Below, piece after piece: positions 42,030 to 51,799 of a stretch of 58,968 nt of DNA (positions are counted from its first letter, which is position 1; each line of letters begins with the position of its first letter). The notes below the pieces were generated by a model. It was not told the origin of the DNA. It was given only the letters and a program-made list of their open reading frames with translations, and did not search any database. The position numbers were made by a program, and so were the translations under genes. The DNA comes from Rossellomorea vietnamensis (lineage in GTDB: Bacteria > Bacillota > Bacilli > Bacillales > Bacillaceae_B), in NCBI RefSeq assembly GCF_008180415.1, contig NZ_VTEI01000008.1:1-58968 (forward strand), in the 5' to 3' direction.

Positions 42030-42701
42030 TTACGGCATCAACTTATATTTCACCGTCAACCGGGCTGTAATCCCAATCTCCCCTGGCTGGACGGGTGCTG
42101 TACTTTCGGCAGCCAGGACAAATGCTTTTCCGGGAGCTGGAATCATCGGAATACTGGTATCTTCGTTGATTTCCAGCGGGGCAGGACTTAGTGTCATCCC
42201 TGAAGATGCTGCAAGGACTTGGGCCTTTTCAAACGCATCCGCATAAGCTTCCGTCAATGCCTGTTGATAAAAGATCCCAGGTTCCGCTATAGCGAATTGG
42301 ACTCTTTCTATAATGTTAGCCCCGCTTTGGACAGCGTCATCAATGATTTCACCAATTTTTTCAATGTTTCGGATGTTAACTGAAAAAACCTGCCTTACTT
42401 CATATCCTTTGAATAGCTGCTTTCCATCCTGATAATCATACTGTGGATAAATCTGATAAGTGGATGTTTGGATATCCTTTTCAGCGATTTCATTCTGCTT
42501 GAAGGAATTTAAGATGGCCGAGCTTATCTCTGTATTCATTCTTTGTGCTTCTGTTAATTCCTTATCACTGGTTACTGCTCCAATTTGGGCAACCGCCATA
42601 TCAGGCCGGGCATCTATTGTTTGTTCGCCTGTGACGGTCACGGTTCTGCTGCTCTTCTTTTCCGTTACATTCCTGTAGGGCTGCTGATAGTACATGCCCA
42701 T
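42030..42701 (-). CDS. SIMPL (DUF541) domain protein
   Basis: 223 residues. SIMPL/DUF541 fold: VTVTGEQTIDARPDMAVAQI (about 21-40), AILNSFKQNEIAEKDIQTST, GYEVRQVFSVNIRNIEKIGE, QALTEAYADAFEKAQVLAAS. No signal peptide, unlike many SIMPL proteins. The start is ATG 42701; GTG 42704 and ATG 42695 are equally in frame. The AGGTG site overlaps the TAG of the upstream gene, so the two are translationally coupled. Function of the domain is not settled. Confidence 0.88.
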   Translation of the reverse strand: MGMYYQQPYRNVTEKKSSRTVTVTGEQTIDARPDMAVAQIGAVTSDKELTEAQRMNTEISSAILNSFKQNEIAEKDIQTSTYQIYPQYDYQDGKQLFKGYEVRQVFSVNIRNIEKIGEIIDDAVQSGANIIERVQFAIAEPGIFYQQALTEAYADAFEKAQVLAASSGMTLSPAPLEINEDTSIPMIPAPGKAFVLAAESTAPVQPGEIGITARLTVKYKLMP

Positions 42702-42704
42702 CAC

Positions 42705-43127
42705 CTAAAAACACTGGAAGGAACGGACTCTCCGCAGGTCAGTTCCATAGAACACCCATCTGAAACCGGTCCATCTAAACCCTGAAATCGACTGGCGCCC
42801 GATGAAAGTTGGGTAGAACCAGAAGGACTGGCCGCTGGTAAGCCAAAGGTATGTGTAACGGAACAAGCATCCGCGGATGGCTCCGGGATCGACTGCAAAA
42901 GCACTTGGTCCCTGTCCTCCTGTGCTGAGTGTCTGTGCTGTGGCCTGTGTCGGAGTAAAGGAAGGCGGAGGTCCAGCCGGAGCCTGCTGCCCCTGGCCCA
43001 TCCCTTGCTGACCGGGAGGATATCCTGGAAAGCCCTGCCCTTGGCCGCTTGGAGGAAAAGAAGGAAATCCGGGTCCGCCTTGTCCGGGGGGAAACCCGGG
43101 AAATTGCATTTGCCGATAATCAAACAT
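42705..43127 (-). CDS. Pro/Gly-rich protein with aromatic C-terminal domain
   Basis: 140 residues. The first ~65 residues are a collagen-like low-complexity region (FPPGQGGPGFPSFPPSGQGQ) rich in Pro, Gly and Gln; then an aromatic domain beginning around AIRGCLFRYTYLWL and ending GFRWVFYGTDLRRVRSFQCF. This resembles hypothetical proteins I have seen in bacilli. It is probably exposed in the spore coat or cell surface, but there is no signal peptide. ATG 43127 with AGAGGGG 8 bp upstream; TTG 43145 is in frame but overlaps the site. Confidence 0.75.
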   Translation of the reverse strand: MFDYRQMQFPGFPPGQGGPGFPSFPPSGQGQGFPGYPPGQQGMGQGQQAPAGPPPSFTPTQATAQTLSTGGQGPSAFAVDPGAIRGCLFRYTYLWLTSGQSFWFYPTFIGRQSISGFRWTGFRWVFYGTDLRRVRSFQCF

Positions 43128-43220
43128 AGATAATACCCCTCTCAAATATAGTCACTTTCACTATATGCAGAGGGGCATTCGCCTGTGCCAGGGGCTGTAA
43201 TGGTAAGTTAGATTCAATCT

Positions 43221-44245
<1,025 letters not shown>

Positions 44246-44645
44246 GTTAAATATACCATAAGCTATTTGAAAAATCACGTGAAAATTTAGTGACTTTAAA
44301 GTTTTCCCAAGATTGCTCCTGTATAGGTGTAAATCGTTAGGTTTATCCTGCTGAGGAGAGAATCTTGGTGATTGTGGCCATGAATGTATGTTGACTCAGG
44401 AGAATATGTTAACAAGGTGGTGCCTTGAATACCTGAGAGAGGTTTTATTTCAAAGAATGTTTCTAAAAAGCCTGCATAGAGGCATGCTAACCCCTGGAAT
44501 TAAATTAGGTGCTTCTTCCAAAAAAAGGGGTAAAATGAGCTGATCACAAATAACGGTAAAAAGTTCCCTTATTTTCTAAGTACCATCTGAAAGAGTTTAA
44601 ACATAGGAAGAAATTCTCCTAATTGATTTAAACACTGGAAATAGG
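44246..44645. other. Gene-free stretch upstream of ldh
   Basis: No ORF with a site. Contains short inverted motifs (AGGAAGAAATTCTCCT near 44608, GGAAATAGGCACTATTTC near 44638) that could be decayed members of the 53-bp array that follows. Confidence 0.4.
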
Positions 44646-44857
44646 CACTATTTCTTTAGACAAGGGTAAACAATGCCCTTAACGGATCAAAATACAATGA
44701 ACATGTCCCCGAAAAGCCGTCTTAAGGACATGAATTAGGTCGAATATTGAAGAACATTTCTGCAAGGGGCCGCCTTGGGTCCATGAACGGGGTCGAACTC
44801 CTAAGAACATGTCCCCAAAGAGCCGGCATGGGTTTAAGAATTTGATAACTACCTCTA
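44646..44857. repeat. 53-bp tandem array F (degenerate, 3-4 units)
   Basis: GAACATGTCCCC-type units begin at 44699, 44752 and 44805, two intervals of exactly 53 bp. A weak fourth unit may lie at 44646. Unit 1 has CATGTCC/GGACATG pairing perfectly (7 bp). Units differ strongly from each other (GAACATTTCTGCAAGG in the second), suggesting an old array. It lies directly beyond the terminator of the purine permease gene (44868-44905). Confidence 0.75.
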
Positions 44858-44867
44858 ACATACTCCA

Positions 44868-44905
44868 AATAAAAGAGCCTGAACTCCACTTTCGGAGTTC
44901 AGGCT
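44868..44905 (-). terminator. Terminator of the NCS2 permease gene
   Basis: AGCCTGAACTCC/GGAGTTCAGGCT stem, read on the minus strand and followed by CTTTTATTT. Confidence 0.93.
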
Positions 44906-44917
44906 TAGGGTACTGTA

Positions 44918-46216
44918 TTAGTGAGGCAGGAATGCTAATTGATACATAAACAGGACGGCGAACAGGTATACAAGCGGGTGAACTTGTTTCCATTGTCCTT
45001 TAACCACTTTCAAGAGCGGGTAAGAAATGAATCCAAGAGCAATGCCTGTCGCGATACTGGATGTCAGCGGCATACTGAGAATGATCAAAAAGGCAGGGAA
45101 TGCTTCATCCAACTCTCCCCATTTAATATGAGAGATGCTTCCCATCATCAGGCTGCCGACGATAATCAGGGCAGGGGCTGTGATAGCTGAAATGCCTGAA
45201 ACCGCACTGACCAGCGGACCGAAGAACGCGGCAACGAGGAACAAAACGGAAACGGTCAAAGAGGTTAGACCTGTTCTTCCTCCTGCTGCAACACCAGCGG
45301 AAGATTCAATATACGCTGTCGTTGGGCTTGTACCAAACATAGCTCCAATGGTTGTTCCAGCAGAATCGGCCAAAAGGGCTGCTCTTGCACGAGGCATTGA
45401 TTTGCCTTTCATCAATCCTGCCTGCTCGGCAACGCCGATCATTGTTCCTGTAGTATCAAAGATTGTTACTAGCAGGAAGGAGAAAACGACTGCATACAAG
45501 CTGTGTTGAAAAACATCGGCAAATGCAGTCAAAGGATTGCCAACAATTAATCCTTCAGGAAGAGAAGGAAGAGACGCGATTCCTTCAAACTTCAAATCCC
45601 CAGTGAAGAAAGCGATGATTCCTGTAACGATCATGCCAAGGAAAAGCGCACCATGAATATTGCGGACCATTAGAACCAACGTGACAGCCAGGCCGACCAA
45701 CGCCAGCACTACTGAAGAAGAATGAAGATCACCTAGTGCTACCAGGTTTTCTGGATGAGACGTGATGATTCCGGTCAGACGCAAGCCTATAAAAGCGATG
45801 AATAACCCGATACCAGCGGTGATTCCGTGTTTTAAATTCTCTGGGATTGCTTCGATTAATTTTTTTCTAAAAGGTGTAAGGGACAAGATAACAAAGATGA
45901 TCCCTGCAACAAATACTGCTGCAAAAGCTGTTTCATAAGAGATATTTTCATTGGCGCCTACTACTGAATAGGTGAAGTACGCATTCAAGCCCATTCCAGG
46001 AGCAATTGCAATCGGATAGTTGGCGAACAGAGCCATCCATAATGTACCGACAATAGCCGAGATGATCGTGGCTGTGAATACCTGGTCAAAAGGGACCCCT
46101 GCATCTGCCAGGATAACCGGGTTGACAATCACGATGTATACCATTGTTAAAAAAGTTGTTATACCTGCGATGATTTCAGTTCTGACACTTGTATTATGTT
46201 CTTTTAATTTAAACAT
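44918..46216 (-). CDS. NCS2 purine permease (PbuG/PbuO type)
   Basis: 432 residues with about 12-13 membrane segments of the AzgA-like NCS2 family: RTEIIAGITTFLTMVYIVIV start, APGMGLNAYFTYSVVG, FDTTGTMIGVAEQAGLM, SAGTTIGAMFGTSPTTAYIE, SSAGVAAGGRTGLTSL. It imports guanine/hypoxanthine (or adenine) by proton symport. ATG 46216 with GGAGG 7 bp upstream; the frame opens further (46255) but that is promoter. Possible PurR boxes lie at 46234-46272. No purine riboswitch is seen upstream. Confidence 0.92.
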   Translation of the reverse strand: MFKLKEHNTSVRTEIIAGITTFLTMVYIVIVNPVILADAGVPFDQVFTATIISAIVGTLWMALFANYPIAIAPGMGLNAYFTYSVVGANENISYETAFAAVFVAGIIFVILSLTPFRKKLIEAIPENLKHGITAGIGLFIAFIGLRLTGIITSHPENLVALGDLHSSSVVLALVGLAVTLVLMVRNIHGALFLGMIVTGIIAFFTGDLKFEGIASLPSLPEGLIVGNPLTAFADVFQHSLYAVVFSFLLVTIFDTTGTMIGVAEQAGLMKGKSMPRARAALLADSAGTTIGAMFGTSPTTAYIESSAGVAAGGRTGLTSLTVSVLFLVAAFFGPLVSAVSGISAITAPALIIVGSLMMGSISHIKWGELDEAFPAFLIILSMPLTSSIATGIALGFISYPLLKVVKGQWKQVHPLVYLFAVLFMYQLAFLPH

Positions 46217-46233
46217 AGAGAAACCTCCAAAAA

Positions 46234-46272
46234 GACGAACGATTTTTAAACGCAATTTCTATATTATTCGTT
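46234..46272. promoter_or_regulatory. Possible PurR box pair
   Basis: ACGAACGATTT (46235) and, inverted, ATTCGTTAATG (46266) give CGAAC/CGAAT half-sites about 25 bp apart on opposite strands, close to the PurR-box layout of bacilli. Lies 18-56 bp upstream of the permease start. Suggestive only. Confidence 0.4.
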
Positions 46273-46392
46273 AATGGTTGTTTTTTCAAGAGGATAATCT
46301 AATTCTATACAATTTTTTAACCGTAATTACTTCCAAATGAAAGGTGACTTCGGTAAGATAGTAAAAACACAGAAATGAAAGGGTGTTCAGAA

Positions 46393-48042
46393 GTGTACAG
46401 TGAACTTCAAGGGAAATCTGTCTATGACCAGATTGAATTTTTAACGAAAGTTTTAATCGATCAGGAAAGCTATAATAACACCGATGGAGAAAGAAGGAAA
46501 GCTGAGCAGATCAAGACTATTATTTCAACGTTTCCTTATTTTCAACAGAATCCGGGGCACCTCTGGACCCAGCCCGTTCCCGGTGACGAGAACGGACGCT
46601 TCAACGTTTTTGCGAAAATAAGTGGAAAGTCGGAACGAACCCTGCTTTTCCATGCACACTTGGACACTGTAGGGACAGATGATTACGGAATCCTTAAACC
46701 AGCTGCACACGACCCTGAATTTCTGGAAACGTTTTTCTCCAGGTATGATGGAGATGAGAAGGTAAAGAACGATGCTCAATCAGGCAAGTGGATGTTCGGC
46801 CGTGGCTCGCTTGATATGCAAAGCGGGATAGCTGTACACCTGGCTAACCTTCTTTATTTTTCAAGCATGTCAGAAGATTTGGACGGAAGTCTGCTATTCC
46901 TGTTTAATCCAGATGAAGAAAGTGAACATGCTGGAATGATTACGGCGATCGATGAGTTGTACAGATTAAAGATGAAAGGAACTCAATTTCTCGCTGCCAT
47001 CAACAATGACTTTATATCTCCTGTCTATGATGGTGATTGTAAACGATATATATACACAGGTGCTGCCGGAAAACTGCTGCCTTGTTTTTATATAGCAGGA
47101 CGTGAAGCGCATGTCGGCGATATCCTGACATCCATTGATCCGACCAGGATTGCATCTCATATCAATCTCAGGGTCAATCAGAACATTGACCTGCTTGAAG
47201 ACATAGAGGGGGAGTTTGTCCTCCCGCCGTCCTGTCTGTACCTTAAAGATAAGAAAAACGTCTATAATGTACAGACTCCGCTGGAAACCCGGATGTATTT
47301 CAACTATTTTGTGTATGAAAAGACATCTAAAGAGGTGCTGGAGGAGCTTATGAACATTGCCAAAGACTCAGTCATGGAATTGGAAGCCTCTTCAAAGGAA
47401 ACCTATGAAAAATACCGGAGCCTGCATGACTTTCCGGAAAGGGAGGTTTCATGGAAGGTTGAGGTGACGGCCTTCGAAGATTTAGTAGAAGATCTTAGCG
47501 AAAAAGGATTGAATCCTGAAAAGGTGATGAATGAAACACTGAGTGAGATGAAGGGCGAAGATAACCGTGAGATTGCGTTCGCCATTGTGGAGGCATTGCA
47601 GAAGCTCGATCCTGACAAAACACCAAGGATCATCATCTTCTTCTCGCCGCCGTTTCTGCCGCATAACTACTTAAACAACGAAAATGAATACGGAAAAAAA
47701 GTAAATTCAGTATTGAAGGCATGTTTAGAAAAAACCGCCGAAGAAACGGGAGAGGAATTCGAAATCAAACGATTTTTCCCGTATCTGGCGGACGGAAGCT
47801 TCCTTTCTCTGCATGAAAGTGATGAAGAAATCGAAGCCTTTAAGGACAATATGCCGATGATCGAACAACTTTATCCTGTGCCGATTGACCGGATCCGTGA
47901 CCTCAACATCCCCTCAATAAACATTGGCGTGTACGGAAAAGACGGCCACCAATGGACAGAGAGAGTCTATAAACCATACACCTTTTCAACTCTCCCTGAA
48001 ATCATCCGGGGAGTGACTAAAGAGCTTTTAAAAATAGAGTAA
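46393..48042 (+). CDS. rocB: RocB-like M20 peptidase
   Basis: About 549 residues. M20-family metal sites: LLFHAHLDTVG (His/Asp), GRGSLDMQSGIAVH (Asp), LFNPDEESEHAGM (Glu-Glu), and a large insert typical of RocB (about twice the catalytic part). RocB is named for arginine utilisation and is conserved in bacilli; its exact substrate is unclear. GTG 46393 has AAAGGGTG 7 bp upstream; ATG 46375 lies before that site and adds MKGCSE. Divergent from the purine permease; stop followed by a terminator and array D. Confidence 0.9.
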   Translation: MYSELQGKSVYDQIEFLTKVLIDQESYNNTDGERRKAEQIKTIISTFPYFQQNPGHLWTQPVPGDENGRFNVFAKISGKSERTLLFHAHLDTVGTDDYGILKPAAHDPEFLETFFSRYDGDEKVKNDAQSGKWMFGRGSLDMQSGIAVHLANLLYFSSMSEDLDGSLLFLFNPDEESEHAGMITAIDELYRLKMKGTQFLAAINNDFISPVYDGDCKRYIYTGAAGKLLPCFYIAGREAHVGDILTSIDPTRIASHINLRVNQNIDLLEDIEGEFVLPPSCLYLKDKKNVYNVQTPLETRMYFNYFVYEKTSKEVLEELMNIAKDSVMELEASSKETYEKYRSLHDFPEREVSWKVEVTAFEDLVEDLSEKGLNPEKVMNETLSEMKGEDNREIAFAIVEALQKLDPDKTPRIIIFFSPPFLPHNYLNNENEYGKKVNSVLKACLEKTAEETGEEFEIKRFFPYLADGSFLSLHESDEEIEAFKDNMPMIEQLYPVPIDRIRDLNIPSINIGVYGKDGHQWTERVYKPYTFSTLPEIIRGVTKELLKIE

Positions 48043-48048
48043 TTGGAG

Positions 48049-48079
48049 TGGCTGGCGGCATAGGTTGCCAGCCATTTTT
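48049..48079 (+). terminator. Terminator after rocB-like gene
   Basis: TGGCTGGC/GCCAGCCA with TTTTTGC; directly borders array D. Confidence 0.88.
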
Positions 48080-48082
48080 GCT

Positions 48083-48440
48083 GCTGAAAAGTCACGAACA
48101 CTCTCAATGCGGGCTGTTAATATGAGATTGTGCAGATAATGGTCCGCAATGAGTGGATGCGGCCCAATGGGGAGAAGCCCCTGCGCAGTTAGCGGCCCGC
48201 AACGGGTGAATGCGGTCTAATGAGAAGAAGAGATCATGCAGATAATGGCCTGCAACGAGTGGATGCGGTCCAGTGAGAAGAAGAGATTGAGCAGTTAATG
48301 GCCCGCAACGGGTGGATGCGGGCCATTAAGAAGAAGGGGTTGTGCAGATAATGGCCCGCAATGGATGGATGCGGCCCAATAAGGAGAGGCACTGCGCAGT
48401 TAGTAGCCCCTAACCCCGAGATGGCCCGCAAGGATAATGA
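48083..48440. repeat. 53-bp tandem array D (6 units)
   Basis: GCAGATAATGG/GCAGTTA(A)TGG anchors begin at 48132, 48185, 48238, 48291, 48344 and 48396: four intervals of 53 bp and one of 52. GGCCCGCA/TGCGGGCC (8 bp) can pair in the best unit. Units alternate GCAGATAATG and GCAGTTA, a dimeric pattern. Edges are degenerate. Another ~190 bp to 48625 holds no gene. Confidence 0.9.
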
Positions 48441-48625
48441 ATCCACAAAAATATTTCACAATCTCGTTATTACTGTCTATTAAGAAGAGTTCAGTAAACG
48501 GCATTCCCGAGACTCCAGCATGAAATTTTGCATACACAGCACATGAAAATATTTAACAGGGGTAATAAACAAACAGCCACAAAAAAAAAGAAGCCCAACA
48601 TCTGCTCCTTTTAATACATTTGAAT

Positions 48626-49237
48626 TTACTTTGCCCACGTGATAAGGCTTTTGATATCAAGCCTGTCCGTCTTTCGTGCTTCCTGAATGGGTTTTCCGAT
48701 GGTGATCAGCATGATGGGTACATACCGATCTGAAACATGAAACTCTTCCATCAGTTTTTGCGGGTTGAATCCGCCGATTGGACAGGTATCCCAGCCTTTT
48801 CCTTTGGCAGCCAGCATTAATTGCATTGCGGCCAGAGAGGCATTGCTGAATGCAGCGTCCCTGGGATAAAGCGCCCGCGAATAAGCACCTTCAATTTGAC
48901 GTACAAGAATATCTTTTAACTCATGTGTCATTTCGCCTTTTTCGATGGAAGGATCGAGAACGGGATCGGCATTTTTATTCGCTTCCAGATCACCAAGAAC
49001 CGCAATGACGGCTGAAGCGTCGACAATTTGCTGTTGATTGTAGGCGATTGGCAGCAGCTTTTCCTGAGCTTCTTTATTGTGGAAAGTAAGGAAATGCCAT
49101 TGCTGCAAGTTCCAGGCGGACGGAGCTCTGCCCGCTAATTGAAGGATTTCTACAAGTTCATCTGTTGCTATCTCTTTGGTTGAATCATAACTTTTAGTGG
49201 AACGTCTTTCTCTCATTGCATCAAAGATGTTTTCCAA
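48626..49237 (-). CDS. Nitroreductase family protein
   Basis: 203 residues, FMN-dependent nitroreductase fold. IFDAMRERRSTKSYDSTKEI (N-terminal RRS FMN motif), LAGRAPSAWNLQQWHFLTFH, NASLAAMQLMLAAKGKGWDT and PIMLITIGKPIQEARKTDRL. Start TTG 49237 with CAGGGGG about 9 bp upstream. Substrate not known; usually NAD(P)H-dependent reduction of nitro or quinone compounds. Array D lies downstream. Confidence 0.92.
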   Translation of the reverse strand: MENIFDAMRERRSTKSYDSTKEIATDELVEILQLAGRAPSAWNLQQWHFLTFHNKEAQEKLLPIAYNQQQIVDASAVIAVLGDLEANKNADPVLDPSIEKGEMTHELKDILVRQIEGAYSRALYPRDAAFSNASLAAMQLMLAAKGKGWDTCPIGGFNPQKLMEEFHVSDRYVPIMLITIGKPIQEARKTDRLDIKSLITWAK

Positions 49238-49524
49238 GATGATAACCCCCTGAATTGTTTATAGAAAGTAGATATGGTATCTTTTAGTGATTCTCTTACT
49301 CTATGTAAGGATTAATAGTGACATCTTATAGAAGATGCCATTACGCGTCAAGGATCGGGCATCAGAAGTACATAGCTGCACATTTGTTTTCATAATCAGT
49401 ACTTACACAGTAGTATTTACTAAAGATAAAAAAGATACGAGTCATATAGCAGCAATTTGCTGTCCAGGCTCTGAAACGAAACAAGAAAAAATCACTAATA
49501 CTTAGAGCAGAAAGGGTGTTTTTG

Positions 49525-49620
49525 TTGCAGGGAAATAAAGAAGAAAAAGTTCTGATGATTACCATGTTTGCGCTCGCCTTTTTACTTTTAGTTGTAATCG
49601 TCATTAAGTTTATCATTTGA
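49525..49620 (+). CDS. Small membrane protein, 31 residues
   Basis: TTG 49525 with AAAGGGTG 6 bp upstream. Starts MQGNKEEKVLMITMFALAFL and ends LLVVIVIKFII, a single hydrophobic helix reaching the C-terminus, then TGA. A terminator is at 49670. The rest of 49238-49765 shows nothing. Likely a real microprotein; function unknown. Confidence 0.5.
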   Translation: MQGNKEEKVLMITMFALAFLLLVVIVIKFII

Positions 49621-49669
49621 CCACAGGATGATCTTTAAAAAATCCTTTTAGTCGAGCTTAATTTTATCG

Positions 49670-49708
49670 AACCGGGAAAGCATTTTACTGCTTCCCAGGT
49701 TTTTTCGT
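49670..49708 (+). terminator. Terminator after the small ORF
   Basis: CCGGGAAAGCA/TGCTTCCCAGG with TTTTTTC (one mismatch). Confidence 0.85.
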
Positions 49709-49765
49709 GTGAAATGGTCTGTGGGCATTGAGCTTTTGATAAAATAAATGGAAGGGGGAAAAGAG

Positions 49766-50644
49766 ATGAAAATAAAGACATTGATGATCATTATGCTGGC
49801 CTATGGAATCTTGTTTTACGGCATTTTTACATATTTAAAGTCTTCCCAGCTGCAAGAGCCGCTGCTTTTAACCCATTATTATGAAAAAGAGTACTTTCAA
49901 TCAAAGATTGATTATATACCTCTGTACTATATTACCAACCAAGATGATCATTTTCAGTTGGTAAGCGTAGAGTCAGAAGCACTTCCTGGTCAAATGATTT
50001 TCGTTGAACATGATTCTATCACAGGTAGAGAAGGGATATACAAACAGCACGAAGCGATCATCAGTATTGATGGTTTGCAGGAGGAAGTGATTCTGGATAA
50101 ATTGATTTTTCATTTTTCAAACGGAACAGCAATTCAAGGGGATATCGGCTCAATCAAGCTGATTCCCATGAAAAGTCCAGATCCAGAAGACCTTGTCGTT
50201 AATTTTTCTACAAGCGGCAGCAGCAATACAGGGGAATCCTATACGGTTGGAGGCGTAAAGAGAGATGGAGGATTAACAGAAATCGCTCTTCCGTTTCCGG
50301 AAATGGTAGATCCTGTTTTGAAACTGGGTGTGGAAAAGATGAGCAGAAATTATTCACGCGGCAATCATGAACAATTGTTAAGCTCTAATGAAAAACAGAG
50401 CGCAGCAGACATCGCTCTTCCAATCAAAGCAGCAAGAGGTGAGATGATAAAAGTAAATGCGGTGGTTGATAAATCCCTTATGTATAAAAGCAATATCCAT
50501 GCGATAGAAGCAGACATCAGAGGAGTTTTCCAAACTGAAGATGAAAAGATAGAGCAGAGCTTGATCCGGATTAGCGAAAAGCCTTATTTAACTTCCAAAC
50601 AAATAAAAGAATTAAAAAAACTCAGGGAAGAGGGGGATCAATAA
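49766..50644 (+). CDS. Hypothetical membrane-anchored protein
   Basis: 292 residues. N-terminal membrane segment (about 6-24, MIIMLAYGILFYGIFTYL) followed by an extracellular/periplasmic-side domain with no family I recognise: HYYEKEYFQSKIDYIPLYYI, GIYKQHEAIISIDGLQEEVI, GSSNTGESYTVGGVKRDGGL, and a charged C-terminus. ATG 49766 with GGAAGGGGGAAAAGAG upstream; the frame opens at 49748, but that ATG overlaps the site. It is coupled to the next gene by a one-base overlap, so the two products may work together. Confidence 0.75.
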   Translation: MKIKTLMIIMLAYGILFYGIFTYLKSSQLQEPLLLTHYYEKEYFQSKIDYIPLYYITNQDDHFQLVSVESEALPGQMIFVEHDSITGREGIYKQHEAIISIDGLQEEVILDKLIFHFSNGTAIQGDIGSIKLIPMKSPDPEDLVVNFSTSGSSNTGESYTVGGVKRDGGLTEIALPFPEMVDPVLKLGVEKMSRNYSRGNHEQLLSSNEKQSAADIALPIKAARGEMIKVNAVVDKSLMYKSNIHAIEADIRGVFQTEDEKIEQSLIRISEKPYLTSKQIKELKKLREEGDQ

Positions 50645-51201
50645 TGGAACGGGGAGTCAAATTGCTTGTCTGGGGTCTGCTGTTTGTGCTGATCGATATA
50701 AGGATTGTCACCTTGGATCTTGTCCATGATGGAATTGGCTATATTCTTTTATATAAAGGGTTGCAGGAACTGCCTTATTCAAAATGGCTTTCTTACGCTA
50801 AGACAGCTGCGGTCATACTGGGCTTGTTGTCCATTACAGAGATCTTTGGGTTCACTACTATTAATTTGAATGAAACGGGGCAGGATGTCACTTGGTATGT
50901 AATCATAGGAGGAATCGTTTCCATCCTGTCGCTTTTCTTTCATATGAACCTGCTGTCAGCTCTGCAGGAGACGGTACAGGATGAGGATGAACTGCAGGGG
51001 TCTGTCTCTGGATTTAAAACCTTTTATCTTGTATTCAATCTAATTCTGATTATGGCGCTTCCCCTAATGCTGATTTTTAACGATATCGTGTCAGTTTCAT
51101 TGTTTGCAGCTCTTATTGTTGGAATGATTGTTGAAGTTGTTTATATTGTCAAAGTAAATTCCTTCAAAGGAATGGTTCCCCCGCACGATCATGCTTCTTA
51201 A
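50644..51201 (+). CDS. Hypothetical polytopic membrane protein
   Basis: 185 residues with about five hydrophobic segments: VWGLLFVLIDIRIVTLDLVH, TAAVILGLLSITEIFGF, WYVIIGGIVSILSLFF, FYLVFNLILIMALPLMLIF, LIVGMIVEVVYIVKV. The ATG overlaps the upstream stop (TAATG). It is between the membrane-anchored partner and mscL. No known family; there is no catalytic motif. Confidence 0.78.
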   Translation: MERGVKLLVWGLLFVLIDIRIVTLDLVHDGIGYILLYKGLQELPYSKWLSYAKTAAVILGLLSITEIFGFTTINLNETGQDVTWYVIIGGIVSILSLFFHMNLLSALQETVQDEDELQGSVSGFKTFYLVFNLILIMALPLMLIFNDIVSVSLFAALIVGMIVEVVYIVKVNSFKGMVPPHDHAS

Positions 51202-51262
51202 GAAGTGTTCCGCCGCATAGAGTGTTACAAGGTTAAAAATTGTAACGGGCTTGGAGGACATC

Positions 51263-51700
51263 ATGTATAAAGAATTCAAGGAGTTCATTTCAAGAGGAAA
51301 TGTTTTTGACTTGGCTGTGGCTGTCATGATCGGAGCAGCCTTCAGCAAAATCGTGGAATCCTTGGTCAAAGATATGATGATGCCGGTCATTGGAATACTT
51401 TTTGGCGGCGTCAATTTTGCAGGGATGAGCTATAGAATTAAGGCTGAAGTCATCTATTATGGAGCTTTCATTCAGGCCTTGGTCGACTTCTTCCTCGTGG
51501 CGGCGTCGATCTTCCTCATGATAAAAATCTTCAACCGGCTGCGTGGAAAAGGCAATTCCTATGAAATCAAGGCAGCAACTCAATTGGAAGTCCTGACCGA
51601 AATCCGGGAAATTTTAAAGAGAATGCAAGATGAAAAAGATGATGATCTTCCGCCGGTCAAAGGCAGAAGGACATCCATACGATTCAAGAAAAGAGACTGA
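51263..51700 (+). CDS. mscL: Large-conductance mechanosensitive channel MscL
   Basis: 145 residues. Begins MYKEFKEFISRGNVFDLAVA; the pore helix GAAFSKIVESLVKDMMMPVI is classic MscL, then VDFFLVAASIFLMIKIFNRL as TM2 and a C-terminal helix with ILKRM. It opens under membrane tension to release solutes during osmotic downshock. ATG 51263 with GGAGG 6 bp upstream; TTG 51251 is in frame but overlaps the site. Terminator at 51692, then array C. Confidence 0.97.
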   Translation: MYKEFKEFISRGNVFDLAVAVMIGAAFSKIVESLVKDMMMPVIGILFGGVNFAGMSYRIKAEVIYYGAFIQALVDFFLVAASIFLMIKIFNRLRGKGNSYEIKAATQLEVLTEIREILKRMQDEKDDDLPPVKGRRTSIRFKKRD

Positions 51701-51730
51701 TGGCTGGATGCGTCAGTCTCATATTTTTTG
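51692..51730 (+). terminator. Terminator after mscL
   Basis: GAGACTGA/TCAGTCTC with ATATTTTTT; the stem overlaps the mscL stop codon. Confidence 0.9.
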
Positions 51731-51799
51731 GGCTCAATGACCGGTGTTGAAAGGGGAGGAGATGAGCGAACGAGTTCTGAAAGATATCAGGGGGAAAAA

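Noticed and set aside
46217..46374. Purine riboswitch upstream of the NCS2 permease
   Set aside because: No conserved three-way junction motifs can be seen; half-sites of PurR type fit better.
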